Assembly (NCBI GenBank): GCA_023101725.1
Contig: JALJCO010012814.1
Location: 62,001-126,000 of the forward strand
DNA: 64,000 bases
DNA from: Atherinomorus stipes
Taxonomy: Eukaryota > Chordata > Actinopteri > Atheriniformes > Atherinidae
Direction: 5' to 3'
Shown here: positions 13,118-24,605 of the stretch, in pieces
Layout: each line of letters starts with the position of its first letter
How positions within the stretch are numbered: the first letter of the stretch is position 1
Notes under the pieces: generated by a model
Databases searched by the model: none
Told to the model about the DNA's origin: nothing
The model's input: only the letters and a program-made list of their open reading frames with translations
Program-made: the position numbers and the translations under genes

Positions 13118-13123
13118 CTGACC
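13118..13123 (-). other. Splice donor of grm4 first coding exon
   Basis: On the minus strand the sequence reads CTCTTCAAG then GTCAGT. This is a good U2 donor placed exactly after the LRLFK codons where the receptor family has an intron. Downstream on the minus strand lies a run of T residues. Confidence 0.85.
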
Positions 13124-13653
13124 TTGAAGAGGCGTAGAATGTTGGCCACCATGATTGACACGGAGCTGGCGGAGGCTCCTATCACTCCCACCACTCTCTC
13201 TGGCTTTGTAATGATAGGCGGCCCTCCGCTGAGACACTTGACATCAGTTGAGTCTTTCTCAATCAGTGCCTGAACAAATGTCAGCGACTGTTCCAGCGCA
13301 TGGGTGTCCCGGGAGCAGGTATCGAGGATGCGGGCCCCCAGAGTAATATTAGGCAGCAGCTCGTTGTCATTATTGATACGATCCAGAGCAAATAGCATGG
13401 CCTCCAGCCTGTGAATTCCTTTCTCCTTCTTCAGCTCGCCACAGGCTTTGCCATCATTTCCCCTTGCATGCACTGGGAACAGCCCACCGAGAGATATGTC
13501 CCCATCAATGCGTATTGAGTTGAGGTGTGTGTGGCCTGGCATTTTGGGTTTGGCTGCCAAGGTAATGGGGAAATAAGCCAGCAGAAACACCCAGCAGCAA
13601 ACACCTCTGAGGCAGCCATTCCACACACTCTCAAGGCCTCCTCGCAGAGTCAT
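13123..13653 (-). CDS. grm4: Metabotropic glutamate receptor 4-like, first coding exon (partial gene)
   Basis: This exon encodes the first 177 residues of a class C G-protein-coupled receptor that binds synaptic glutamate at the plasma membrane; group III members couple to Gi/o. Residues 1-34 form a signal peptide with a hydrophobic core around 19-33. The Venus-flytrap domain starts near [19 protein letters not shown] (47-65). Group III hallmarks are [16 protein letters not shown] (71-86), [18 protein letters not shown] (107-124) and [15 protein letters not shown] (154-168). By alignment with mammalian mGluR4, K78, R82 and S163 match the glutamate contacts K74, R78 and S159. N102 in NIT is a likely glycosylation site. 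H118 in THALEQ and the run ALDRINND favour GRM4 over GRM6, 7 and 8, which have Y at that position. The ATG is preceded in frame by a TAG four codons upstream. Coding sequence ends after AAG at a GTCAGT donor, where mammalian GRM4 is also split after ILRLFK. The reading frame is intact. Which teleost paralogue it is cannot be settled here. Confidence 0.95.
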
Positions 13654-14104
13654 AATGAAAGGCTAAATCCACATCCAAATACAAATTCAAGTCCTTTGAA
13701 AATGAAAGAAGTGTGCATGCATACACACGCACACACACATGCAAATGTTCTGAAGGTTAGCTGCAGTATTTTTCAGAGCACTGTTGTGTTCAGAAGTCTC
13801 CTCTCATGTTTTCTTGCTCTTACATAAACTCAGAAGTGCTAATTACGCTGTCTGTTTATCTCTCTGCTTTGCTTTACTTTTCTTTGTTTCACTCTTTCCT
13901 TACACCTGACAGTGGTGGATACATGCAGTAACTAAACAGTGCAGGGTTTGCAGAGGCAGTCCTGGGAGAGCGCTCTCAAAAGGCAAGAACAAAGGCAGGA
14001 AGCTCGCCTCTTTTCTCTGGTTTTCCAGAAACTCGCTGATACATTTAGCTTTCCTCTTGGTCCATCAAGCAGACAGAAAGTCACCGTGGGTCCGCACTTG
14101 GCTC
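13654..14104 (-). other. Probable 5' untranslated part of the grm4 exon
   Basis: This is about 450 nt directly upstream of the grm4 ATG on the minus strand. It is bounded on the far side by a strong candidate splice acceptor: a long pyrimidine tract ending TTGCTTTTCAG followed by GAGCC, at 14104/14105. No long frame connects to the receptor, because an in-frame TAG lies four codons before the ATG. I infer a 5' leader, analogous to the non-coding 5' exons of mammalian GRM4. It could also be simply upstream flank. It contains a short CA/TG-rich stretch around 13717-13740. Confidence 0.5.
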
Positions 14105-17100
14105 CTGAAAAGCAAGAAAAGAGGAAGAGAGGTGTGAGACACAGAAGAAACAACAGACAGAGCAAATTCCAGAGACAGCTGGAAGAGCGAGATAAATTGG
14201 AATCCCATTCATTTGATATTTACAGTGTTACTTCCAAAATGGAGGTGAAACAAGCTGCTATATTTTGTCATTCTCTCTGTTTCAATTGACATCATATTTG
14301 GAGCTGCACAGTACATTGACTGTAAAGGCCCTACTTAAATTTTAGCACACCTGAACCTGACGTTCTGCACAGGAAATCTGCTCTGTGTTGCACCCATGCC
14401 TCAATTGCTTTCAGAGCACTGCAATGAATTATTTCTATGCGCCTTGAGCATAAGTGAGTTGCTGCTGCTTGGCATAGTTCCATAGCCTTTATAGCTCCAC
14501 ACTGCTCACTTTTTGCAGATCGTCTCCTGAGTCTTTTACCAAAAGATTATAGAATATACGTAGCTCCAAATTAAGCACGAGATTCTGATAGTCAAAGAAA
14601 CAGAAGCTCTCAAGTTACGAATGTGTCCTGTATTCCAAATCCTGTCTCAGTCTCTTCAAATCAAATCAAATCAAGCTTTATTTATAAAGCACTTTTCATA
14701 CCATTAAAAAGCAACACAAAGCCGAGGTGCCAAGTTTATCTCCATTCATATACATGTGCATGTTTCTACATCATCAGAATAACAAAGCAACAGGACACCG
14801 AACTGGGACCGGCCTGCATCTGTCCCTTTCTCTCTCAATTGACCATCATGGACACACACACACATCTGCCTGGATTCACTTCATGCTGCTTTTGTATGCT
14901 AACACACAGCCTCCTGCTGTGGTATGGCCGGTAACAGAGGACACAAGGGGCAGATTTTTGTTCAGGATCACAAAGTAGCACTACATTGCACCAGCTGTCG
15001 AACCAATCACTTCCGTGTTGTGATATTTTGCAGTTACTTTAATGGAGATGGAGGTAAAGTGGCTGTCAGTAATCAGTCTTTTATCACCACGTTTTTCCTC
15101 TAATCTCCATACATATTTGTAGAACTGCCAGACAGAAGTGGAGGTGCCAAAAGATTTGCCACTGATCGTGAATAATTGACAGTTCTGCCTTCTTCTCGTT
15201 GCGTATGACTTTGCGTTCTTCAACTTTCCACGTTGCATCAAATGATAAAGGGAGTCGGCTTTAACACAACACAATGGCCTGTCGTGAGCTGTTTCTCTCA
15301 TCCTGCTGAGAACCAAAAAGAGATATTTATATCACACTGCACAGATCATCCTCCTAAAACACAACATCTATAATGGATGAAAGCCTCGCAGTCACTGCAA
15401 AACATCTCATTCTAGGGGAAAGCCTGGAGGAGAAGGAAGAGGACAGAGTAGTCACGTCAGCTTGAATTTTGTAACGGGAGTTGAAAATAGACAATCAGGT
15501 TGGGAAGTAAACTGACAAACGGGTTCAAAGTGGAGTCTGGGTGATGATGATGGAGTGCCGACTGCTTTTCAATCCCCATTATCAGACAAAAGAACTTTTG
15601 TGCTTTACAATAGCGCTCTTTAGAAGGAAAAAGAGACCATGTCGAATTAGTCTTACACAGCCACATCTGTCTCCTCGACGTCAGGTCAGTGATAGAAAAT
15701 GGTTCAGCTGCACCACATTACAGTGTAATAGCCTGAATAAAATGCGAACAATAAATGTGTTGTATTTCTTAAAATGAAATCAGAATTATGTTGGAATGCA
15801 CCGAACTCAGGGTGCAGAAGAACGGTTTTGCAGTGGAACTGGTGGATTACGGTGCAAGAAAATCAATGTTTAACAGCAAATGTAATGTGTGATTCTTTGT
15901 AGATCTTAATTCACCTTTATCCAATAAACTGGACAAGTCCGACTCATTAGCCAATCAAAAAGGATCATAAATGCTTTCTATAATCATTTTTAGTATCTAG
16001 TTTGCAGCTTTGAGGTGGTTGTTTGCTGCAGCAAAAGAGGCTTTAAAAAGAGTCGGGCAGATACAAAAAAAGGGAGGATTCACCAGGTACCAATAGCTGG
16101 CAATTGATTTTTTTCTTGACCATATTACCCATGAGCTTTCTTTTGCTTTTTTTTTTTTAAACCGAAAGCAATTTAAATATTTCTTTAAACTCCCACAAGA
16201 ATAAGCCAATTAAATCCTTTCTCACTGTCAGTAATAATGTGTTTACCTTTAAAGCTCTAAGATCTAAAACATACTTACAAATGGTCTAGTATCAAGAGGA
16301 CAGGTCTATAATCACAACATGGAGCCATGGTGTGACTGTGTCCTGCAGGATGTGGTGGACCACAGCTTCTGACAGCACAAGTCCAAAGTAATTAAGTTAT
16401 TTGTTGTGTTTGATTGACCCATATGTGTCAGCCCCACAAAGCAGGACTGAAAGGGAGTTTCACTGTCATGAAAGCAGGTCACACTGAATAATTCATTCTT
16501 TTATGACTGAGTTTTTGCTGTCAGTTTCACAGTTTCTATGTGAGAAGTTAAAATCAGAAAATATGTTTATGTACATGTAAAGGGGAAAATTAGCTTTACG
16601 CACTCTTGTTTTCCCAACCACAGCATCATCAGTAGGAAAAAACAAACAAGCATACAAAAAAATATCAGCATGTGCACCCAGATGATTTCCCAAGCTAAAA
16701 CTATTGTTACTCTTCTAAAACTGAAGTCATTTTTATCTAGGACTTGATGGCAAATGAATGCTTTACCATTGCACTCAAAGGCCAGATGTTAGCAGATGTT
16801 AGGCTTTTAAAGAATCACTATTTGCTTTAATTTGCTGCATAGGTGAGCCAAGAACAAGTTTTACTCTAACAGCATGGATGTGTTAGGTTTCTAGGTATTT
16901 AAATAAATTCTCTATGATTTTGCACAAAATTATAATTCATCTTTAAACTTAGGTGGAAGAGAGGCAGGAGGAGCTCATTTTTAAAATACCTGTATTCATA
17001 AATTGATGATGAATATTGCATGAATATTATGATTATTATTATTGAACAAAACAAACACACAAACATTAAGTCCTGATCAGGTCTTTAATTACTGTGTTCA

Positions 17101-18000
17101 ATTTTAAGAACGAGCTTTGACACCTGAAAATAAAGTCCTTTCAGCATCTCTAGATCTTTTTTGAAGGGTTGGAGAACAGTCCCCCTTTGCTGTCATCACT
17201 CTGCCCAATTCAGGATACACAGTGGCAGCTTTACCAGATGTTCAGTCACAAGGCCCAGATGGGCAGAGAAGATAAACATCAGCTGTCTGTGGAGAGTGGG
17301 AGTTGGGGATGGGGGGTGAGGGGGGTTGCACAATCCACACAGCATCCATCTCCCTCCTCTGTGAGGATGAGGAACTCCAGTTTCTTCTGCATTTAACCGT
17401 GATCTGAAGGCTAGCAGAGCAAAGCAGTGCTCTTACTCCAGGAAAGGTTTATGTCTAACAGTACTTGAGCTGCAACTGAAGCTTTCTTATATGTCATATA
17501 TCATTATTCGCACTGCTATTTTTTATTTATTTCATTGTTGCTTTGTTTGCTAGTTTTGTGAGGATCTTCTTGACAAAGAAGTCTTTCTTTTCATTTGTTA
17601 GAAAATCGTAACTGTGGTGCTACAGCTTCAGCAACCGTCCAGAGTTTTCAGGTAAAGGAGCTTGAACACCATTTTCTGTAGCTGATAATAGCTACACTGT
17701 TATTTACAGCAATTCTTCCCAAGACTGTTCACTACACCTTGACGTGCAGAAAAGTGTGTTTTTTTTTAACTGTTTCCATCCGCCGTTGCTACTGTTTCAC
17801 ACAATCACAGCTAGCTTAGCATGCTACTTTGTGTCACAAGCACACTGTGCCTCTTTTCATCTCATTCACAGACGTGTGAATGAAGAGTGGGGAGTCTTAA
17901 CAGGAAAGTGACCAATGTGTGAATGACTGTTTTCACTTTAACAGACTGATAAAGTCAATAATAACACATGTTGTGTGAACAGAGCTTAAGGCTGCTGTCA
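14105..18000. other. Upstream non-coding DNA, grm4 5' intron or intergenic
   Basis: Apart from the L2-type fragment at 14657-14730, I recognise no gene, RNA or complete repeat here. A minus-strand open frame of 111 codons at 14981-15316 has no recognisable domain and is discussed as an observation. If the acceptor at 14104/14105 is used, this stretch is intronic and the first exon and promoter lie further right, possibly outside the window. Confidence 0.5.
14657..14730. repeat. L2-associated 3'-end repeat fragment
   Basis: AATCAAATCAAATCAAGC followed by TTTATTTATAAAGCAC and a CACAAAG block. The same TTTATTTATAAAGCAC core recurs at about 18040. It is a widespread teleost repeat motif that I associate with L2-type element ends. 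Confidence 0.5.
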
Positions 18001-18020
18001 CTTGACGGTGTGGACAGTCT

Positions 18021-18096
18021 TTCAATCAATCAATGAAACTTTATTTATAAAGCACCTTTTTATGTCAGAACAGTGCAATGTGCTTTACATATGTGG
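18021..18096. repeat. L2-associated 3'-end repeat fragment, second copy
   Basis: CAATCAATCAATG, then TTTATTTATAAAGCACC, then CAGTGCAATGTGCTTTACAT. It matches the fragment near 14657. Together with the L2 coding remnant at 21443-21735 it may be one antisense L2 copy split by the LINE lying between them. Confidence 0.5.
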
Positions 18097-18210
18097 AAAA
18101 CAAGGATATACGTACAATCTGCACACACAAACATGCATACGAGAACACACACTTGATCACATACTTCTTCACACACATTATCAAAATTACACCCGCACAA
18201 TTCACGAATA

Positions 18211-18256
18211 CACCCCCCCCCCCACCACCACCACCACCACCACCACCACCACCCTC
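18211..18256. repeat. C-run and (CAC)n microsatellite
   Basis: About eleven C followed by about ten CCA/CAC units. The neighbouring proline- and glycine-rich frames on the two strands are products of this repeat. Confidence 0.9.
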
Positions 18257-18599
18257 ACCCCTCTCTAAAAGCAACCCAAGACATGTCTCTGAAAATCTGT
18301 CTCTTTAACTGAAACAACATAAAATGGAGATTAAAAAAAGCAATAACATCTGGCCCAACGCTGAAGTGAGAAAACGATATCTTTGGGGATCCTTCACACC
18401 AGGGACAAACCCATCCATGACCTGGGAGAGCATCACCACGGGGAACGCCCAGATCAGGACAGGTCTGCACCATGGCCAGAGCCACAGTGAAATAAAGCGT
18501 TTGGAACAGTAATGTCAAAATTACAAGCAAAGAACATTGGAATGGATAATATATTTTTAGATCAAGTACAAAACTATAAATATAATTGTAATAAAGTTA

Positions 18600-21400
18600 A
18601 TTATATTTCTGCTAATAAATCAGGAAAACATTTAACATCTATTGTTAAAAGGGTGGTTAAAAAATGCACTACATCTTTAAAAAGAGGATGACTCAGAGAA
18701 TATTATTGTAAACAATCTTGTGAATGGAAAGTCTAAGCAGTTTTATGAACATTTGTATTCTTCTGAAACTAATGGAGGAGATTCAGATAAATTTTTTGGG
18801 TCAATAAAATTAAAATGTTTATCAGAGCAGTAAAAAGATGATGTGAGAAAAGTTTTTACTCGTACAGAAACTGAATCAGCAATTAAGGCATTCCCTTTAA
18901 AGAAGGCCCCTGGAATGGATGGCCTTCCTATTGAGTTTTACTCAACATTTTAGACAAAGATTGGACCCCTGTTTATGGAGGAAGGTATCTCATTTGATGT
19001 TTCGAGCATCTCAGTGATTCCTAAACCAGGTCGTGAGTCTAATAAACCTTCTGATTTCCGACCCATTAGTTTGATTAATAGTGATAAAAAAAAAATTATT
19101 ATAAAAGTATTGAATAACTGACTGGCATCGATTTTTACCAAGCATAATTCATCATGACCAGACAGGGTTTATTCCTAATAGAGATCTTAAAACTAACATA
19201 AGAACATGTATATGAATAATACAGTATGCAAAAAAGCGTTATACAGGTTTGACATTACTGGCCGTCGACGCAGAAAAGGCTTTCGATCGCCTTGAAAGGG
19301 ATTATTTATATAAAGTGCTTGAAACATTTAGATTTCCAGAGAAATTTATAATGATAACAAATTTGTACAAAGCCCCTAGGGCACATGTTTATACCAATGG
19401 CATATTATCTGAGGCATTTCCCTTGAGAAGAGGTACCGCTCAAGGCTGCCCGTTATCCCCTGCCTTGTTCGCTATGGCAATCGAACCCTTGGCCGAAAAA
19501 GTTAGACAGAAAAAAAAATGTAACTGAAATTAATATAGGCAAAAAAGAATTAAAGTTAAATTTATTTGGGGATGATTTGTTGTTATATTTGAGCAATATG
19601 GAGTCATCTATTCCTAATGTAATGAATTTAATAAATCAATTTTCAAAAGTCTCAGGCTATAAAATAAATGTTGGGAAAACTGAAATTTTGGCAATTAACC
19701 AAAAGAAAGAAAGACTGGAGGAATTTAAAATTTTTAAGGTGCAAACTAATAAAATTAAGTACCTTGGCTGTTATATTAGTGCAGATAAAAAAAAAACATT
19801 ATATACTGTAAGGACAATTTTTTAACACTGAAAAATGAATTCAAACATAGCCTTGATAGCTACTCCAAGAAAACTACCGTAAAACTCCAAGAATAAAAAA
19901 GAATTTGTTATTTTATCCCAAAGAGGAAGGAGGGGTAGGCCTCCCCAATATGGAATTATATCAAATTGCAGCTCAGATGTTTTATATTGACCATATCAAT
20001 AATCCCATTAATGAAGATCCATGGCTGGATATTGAGAATTATCAACTGCAACCACATACTCTAGTCTCAGCTATGTTCAGTAGGAAAAAAGTCAAAATTG
20101 ATCATTTTGTTATCGACAGTCCTGTAAATATGTGGAAGAAAATAAAGCAACTTTTAGGTCATGGAAAAGGAACCCCCGCTCATATTAAGATTTGGAACAA
20201 TCCTTCAATTAAAATTCAAGGTACTGTTTTGAGCTGGAAAACCTGGACAATGGATTCAAACATATTCCTTTCAATGAGCTTAAGGCTAAATTTAAACTTA
20301 ATTTAAATTTAAACTTATTTAGGTATATGCAGTTAAAAAATTGGAATAAAGAGTCTTGTGATATTTAAAATTCAGTTCCAGCTAACATAAAGAATCTTTT
20401 AGAGCAAGATAAATAAGACAAAAAAAAAAAGATAAGTACTATCTATCTTATCTAAGGTAGTGATGAGTTATAGGTAAAATATATGAAGGATTGGATAAGG
20501 ATTTAAAAAGTACAGATGTTAAAACTATATAGAAGCAGGGATTAAGGATCACATTTAAAGCTACAACAAATGAAAATCTTCAGTTGATACAATATAAATG
20601 AATGAATAGTTTATAATAGTAGGGATAGGATTCATAAGTTTGATAACTCCTCTCCTTCTGCCTGTTTGAAACGCCCTGAAAATGAATCACTCATCCACGC
20701 ATTTTGGTACTGTGGGAAAATGTATGATTCGTGGATAGATATCGAAAAATGGCTGTCCAAAGTTTGCAAGCAGAGATTTAATCTATCACCAGAAATCTGC
20801 TTACTTCAAAATATGACTAAAATAAGATATCCTATGAGATAGGAAATAATATTTTCTACACTTGTTTACAAAAAATTGATATTGCAGAATTGAAAAGAAG
20901 CGCCCAGAATAGAAAAGTGGAAATCTTTGATGAAATAATATTTACAAATAGAGAGAAATTTGTCATCAGATAAAAATAATCAAAAACAATTTCAATTTAT
21001 GTGGGGAACTATTTACGAAGCCCTCTAAAACTGGCCCAATACTGTGGGTGGTTATAATATTCACTTAGATAGTGGATGCAGATCAAGAGCCAAGAGCGCA
21101 GTGAGCGGGTGTGTGTGACGTGTGTGTGTGTGCGTGTGTATGTCTCGTCTTGTTATAGGTTTAGTTGTTGCTTTTTTATCATTATTGGGTTGGTTTTTTT
21201 TTGTTGTTTTTTTTTGGGGGGGGTTGTGTCTGTTGTGTTAATATGTCAACTTTTCTGTTAGACAAGTTTTTTGAACATATTGGTTGCACAGTAACATCTA
21301 TTATCACGTATTAATTCTTTCACCATATTTTTGTGTCTGTATGGGAAGATCGTTCAGTTAGTGATTAGTTTCACTCTTAGATGATGGAAATTGGACAATC
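18600..21400 (+). pseudogene. Dead L1/Tx1-type LINE, reverse transcriptase and C-terminal region
   Basis: Plus-strand frames spell out a non-LTR retrotransposon ORF2 broken by stops and frameshifts. In order: KAPGMDGLPIEFY (from about 18905), SVIPKPGRES and FRPISLIN (about 19010-19075), AVDAEKAFDRLERDYLY (19260-19310), FPLRRGTAQGCPLSPALFA (19418-19475), the catalytic segment with FGDD where FADD/YADD is usual (about 19565), then the thumb region to YLGCYISADKKK. Further down come GGVGLPNMELYQIAAQ (19927-19975) and a Cys/His block with HAFWYCG near 20697-20718. No apurinic endonuclease domain is visible, so the copy is 5' truncated or diverged. It is markedly AT-rich. The 3' end lies near 21390-21420 and the boundaries are approximate. 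Confidence 0.85.
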
Positions 21401-21442
21401 CTTTAAAATCACAAATAAAAACAATAAAATAAAACAATAAAA

Positions 21443-21735
21443 ACAGCCCTGAGGTTCTCTGACAGGCTGTTCCACAGATAAGGACCGCAATACTGGAACG
21501 AGGTCTCACCATACCTCCTAGTCCTCATCCTTGGGACACTAAAAGGCCAGTACCAGAGGACATCAGGGTCCGCGAGGGCTCATATTGCAGGTCAGATAAA
21601 TAAGAAGGTCCAAAACCATTGAGACATTTGTAAACCACTAAAAGCACCTTAAGATCAATCCTGAAACGCACGGGGAACCAATGCAGCGATTTTAAAATTG
21701 GTGAAATGTGTTCCTTCATGACCAGATTTATGCCA
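21443..21735 (-). pseudogene. L2-type LINE C-terminal fragment
   Basis: The minus-strand frame reads HISPILKSLHWFPVRFRI, then LVVYKCLNGFGPSYLSDL, then EPSRTL and SSGTGLL. In the adjoining sequence it continues as VPRMRTRRYGETSFQYC and LWNSLSENLRA. This series is the familiar end of L2/CR1-group reverse transcriptase proteins in fish. Only the last 95 codons or so remain. It lies beside the L1-type relic in opposite orientation. Confidence 0.8.
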
Positions 21736-22018
21736 ATAAATTTAAATAAACTGCATCCAGTTTGATACTGTGAAGAGGTTGTGCTGTAAGAATTATAAAA
21801 AAAAAAAGATTGTTCAAATTTTAAAGCAAATTGTGGCTTTGTTTTTGTTTGAGTTTCTTATACCTTTTATTAGACAAAGGCATCGCAACGTTTACAAAAT
21901 CAACTCGCCTGCCATCCAGCTTGATAAATACCACCCAATATCAGTGTTATTTATTGCTGACAGACCACTTTTACATTTAGATTTTACACGATGAACAGTT
22001 AATTGTTTCTTTATTGAA

Positions 22019-22048
22019 TTGCTCAGTTTGTCTCATAAAACTGAGCAA
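22019..22048. other. Short perfect hairpin
   Basis: TTGCTCAGTTT and AAACTGAGCAA form an 11-bp perfect inverted repeat around an 8-nt loop. No transcript context is visible. It may be chance or a repeat terminus. Confidence 0.4.
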
Positions 22049-22911
22049 GAATATTTTGAAGAGGACTGGTAAATCCTTTTATATGCAAGCTAAGCGTACG
22101 AGAACTCTCCTGTAAATGTTCTGATTTTATTATAGAGCCTTTTTATTCTATGATGATGGCATGTTTTATTCAGTCTGCAAAGAAATATAGGAGAACTCAC
22201 CGCTCAATTTTACACCCTGTCGTTATTGCAAAGCCGTACAATGACATGCATCCCGCTAATAAGTCCATCAAAGTGGAGCGAGGCTTTGTCTGACAGTGAT
22301 GTCCTAATCCAAGGGGGAGCTGCTGTTTCGGCCGTTATGCTTCAGCAGAGGAGATACTTAGGCCCCAAAGGCCAATATGATCACAGCAGAGAATGGAGAT
22401 AAAGTCCTTAGTAGATGGAGCGTTGCACTGCCTGCATGTCAGTGTGCTGGTCGGCTGTTGGAAGTGGATGGAAGTGGTTTTTCCAGCTTGAGATTTGTTA
22501 TTTATTCCTTTTTATGGCATGTTCACAGCATGAGAGCGCTTTTCAGCTGTTTGTGATGAGTTCATGAAAAATGGTCTGGTCTCCTAAAGATACTTTTTAA
22601 AAAAAATTTCAAGGTGGAGATTGTTATGAGGGACTGATAGAGGTGCAACAATTTTACTATTGTGCAATAATTGTTTTTATTCAGCAATTTAGGATGTACA
22701 CTCTTCTTCTGTTTAAGTATATCTTCACGTTGTACATATTCATTATAATGTATTTTACTTTTTATATGGTTTGCTCACTGTACTTATGCAGTTGCAACAA
22801 TGCAGTTCACCCACTGAATGAGTAATAAAGGTTATTCTTGTCTTGTCTTCACTGTAAATAATTTCAATAGAAAAAAAAACAAAACACAAACACCGAGCAG
22901 GGGTGCCGATA

Positions 22912-24605
22912 CACTGACCAGCCACTTAATTAGCAGCACCCTGAAGGTGCCAGGTACCAGGTTGGTTCCTCTTTTGTCTTCAGAACTGCCATTAAAGGCA
23001 TAGACTCAACACAATGTTGGAAACATTCTTTGTAGGATTTTCTCCATATTGACAAGATGGCATCAAGCAGTTTCTGCTGACATGTCGGCTGCACATCTAT
23101 GATGGGAATCTCCTGTTCCACCACACCCTATAGACTAATCCGGCCAAACAGCAAGCACAACTAGACCATCCTCCATTACCGGGGGAGCATTTCTGTACAT
23201 GTGTAATTAGAACAGATGAGAATCGGACTTTTTTCTTAACATTATGGAGAAAATCTGGAAAGACTGTCACATTTCTGGTTGCTGGAACAGAGGTGGAAAA
23301 CTTTAATCGTGGTAATAAGTGAATAAGAAGATCACAGACATTTATTTCATGAAGTTTTCTGTTGTCTGTGACAAAAGTGGACGCTGCTGCTCAGTCCACT
23401 GATGTCATTGTGTTCGAATCTGGGAGGAAAATCGCACATGCAGAGCTGAGGAGGAATAACTTGCTGCCACGGCAGAGAAAACACTGGATTTATTCCCCAA
23501 CAACAAAAACACAGTAAATTATGGTAAACACTCATTAATCTGACACTTTATTTCACGTATCTATGCTCCCGAAAATGACACATCACATAACGTTATTATG
23601 CTAGCTAATGCTAACAGAGACAGCTGTGATGTTGCTGCGAGTTAATGACTAATCTGGGAGATATTGTGAAATGTAACGTTATTTGCTCTGATCGGGGAAA
23701 GGTTTGGACTAGAAAATAAAAACCAGTTCAGTCAGAAACACAAACGGATCACAAAGACGGTGTCCTGCAGGTTTTAGTTTCATCAGCAGGACATGTGAAG
23801 GCTACATGGTCTGTACAGTCCTTAAACAATACCAAAAACCAAACATATGACAAAATAGAAAACTAACAACCTTTGAAAGATTTTAATTTTTTTAAACTTT
23901 GATAAGTAATCACGAGATGCGTGTTTTATATTCCAGTGTGACTTGTCATTAAAGCCAGTTTCCGGAGATGAATAATAGTTTAAATTTATGCTCTGATGTA
24001 AAAAAAAAAAAAAAAAAAAAATGTCAGAAATACTTTAAATCCCCGGATAACACACCTATAGTTTATCATTACCTTAGACGACTGTCCAACGTTGTAAATT
24101 CAGATATTCATGTTGCTTTCCATGTTGGTAGACAGGAGGTAATTGGGACTCGTTCCCGTTGCAATAGCGGCATCGCAAGATGGTGCAACACACACAACGC
24201 TCGTCAGATTAGTCTATAGATGCTCTGTCATATTGAGATCTGGTGACTATGGAGGCCATCGGAGCAGTAATCTCATTGTCATGTTCAAGATACTAGTTGG
24301 AGATTATTTGAGCTTTGTGACATGGTGCATTACCCTGCTCATCAGAAGATGCACTGTGGTTATAAAGGGATGGACATGGTCAGCAACAAGATTCAAATAG
24401 GCTGTAGAGTTTAAACAATGCTACTGTGATACTTAGTGTCTCAAGAAACTATCCCTCACACCATTACATCACCAGCAGCTTGTACCATTTATACAACAAA
24501 GGATGGATCCATGCTTTCATGTTTGCACCAAATTCTGACCCTATCTGAATGTTGGAGCTGGCTCATCAGAAATTTCTTTCCAGTCTTCTATTTGTGAATT
24601 GACTG
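22912..24605 (-). pseudogene. Tc1/mariner relic, interrupted
   Basis: The left terminus is TA then CACTGACCAGCCACTTAATT (TA at 22910-22911). Antisense transposase sequence follows to about 23128 and resumes at about 24219 with the reverse complement of SPDLN coding sequence at the DDE region. It continues to about 24605. Between the two parts is a 1086-bp insertion with its own inverted ends. Many stops and indels are present, the right terminus is missing, and the copy is dead. Identification rests on close resemblance to a common fish Tc1 family. Confidence 0.8.
23131..24216. mobile_element. Unclassified DNA element inserted in the Tc1 relic
   Basis: It begins TAGACTAATC and ends GATTAGTCTA, 10-bp perfect inverted ends with TA immediately outside each (23129-23130 and 24217-24218). 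It splits a Tc1 copy whose halves are otherwise contiguous. A TA target would suit Tc1/mariner, but neither the ends nor the interior match a family I know. A poly-A run of about 22 lies at 24000-24021 inside it. No transposase is recognised. Confidence 0.65.

Larger units (their letters stand above)
1..13122 (-). other. First coding intron of grm4 (continues off the left edge)
   Basis: Everything to the left of the splice donor is downstream of the exon on the minus strand. I looked for the next exon, which should begin with the conserved residues IPQISYAST, and did not find it on either strand. The intron is therefore longer than 13.1 kb in this genome. Apart from the repeats listed separately (A-rich tract near 790, TTAA MITE at 6242, SINE-like fragment at 9965, nested elements at 10135-11984, hAT MITE at 12089), I see no coding or RNA feature. 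The stretches 1-6241 and 6926-9960 appear featureless. Confidence 0.75.

Noticed and set aside
18065..18308. Proline-rich and glycine-rich small proteins
   Set aside because: Translations of the (CAC)n microsatellite on the two strands.
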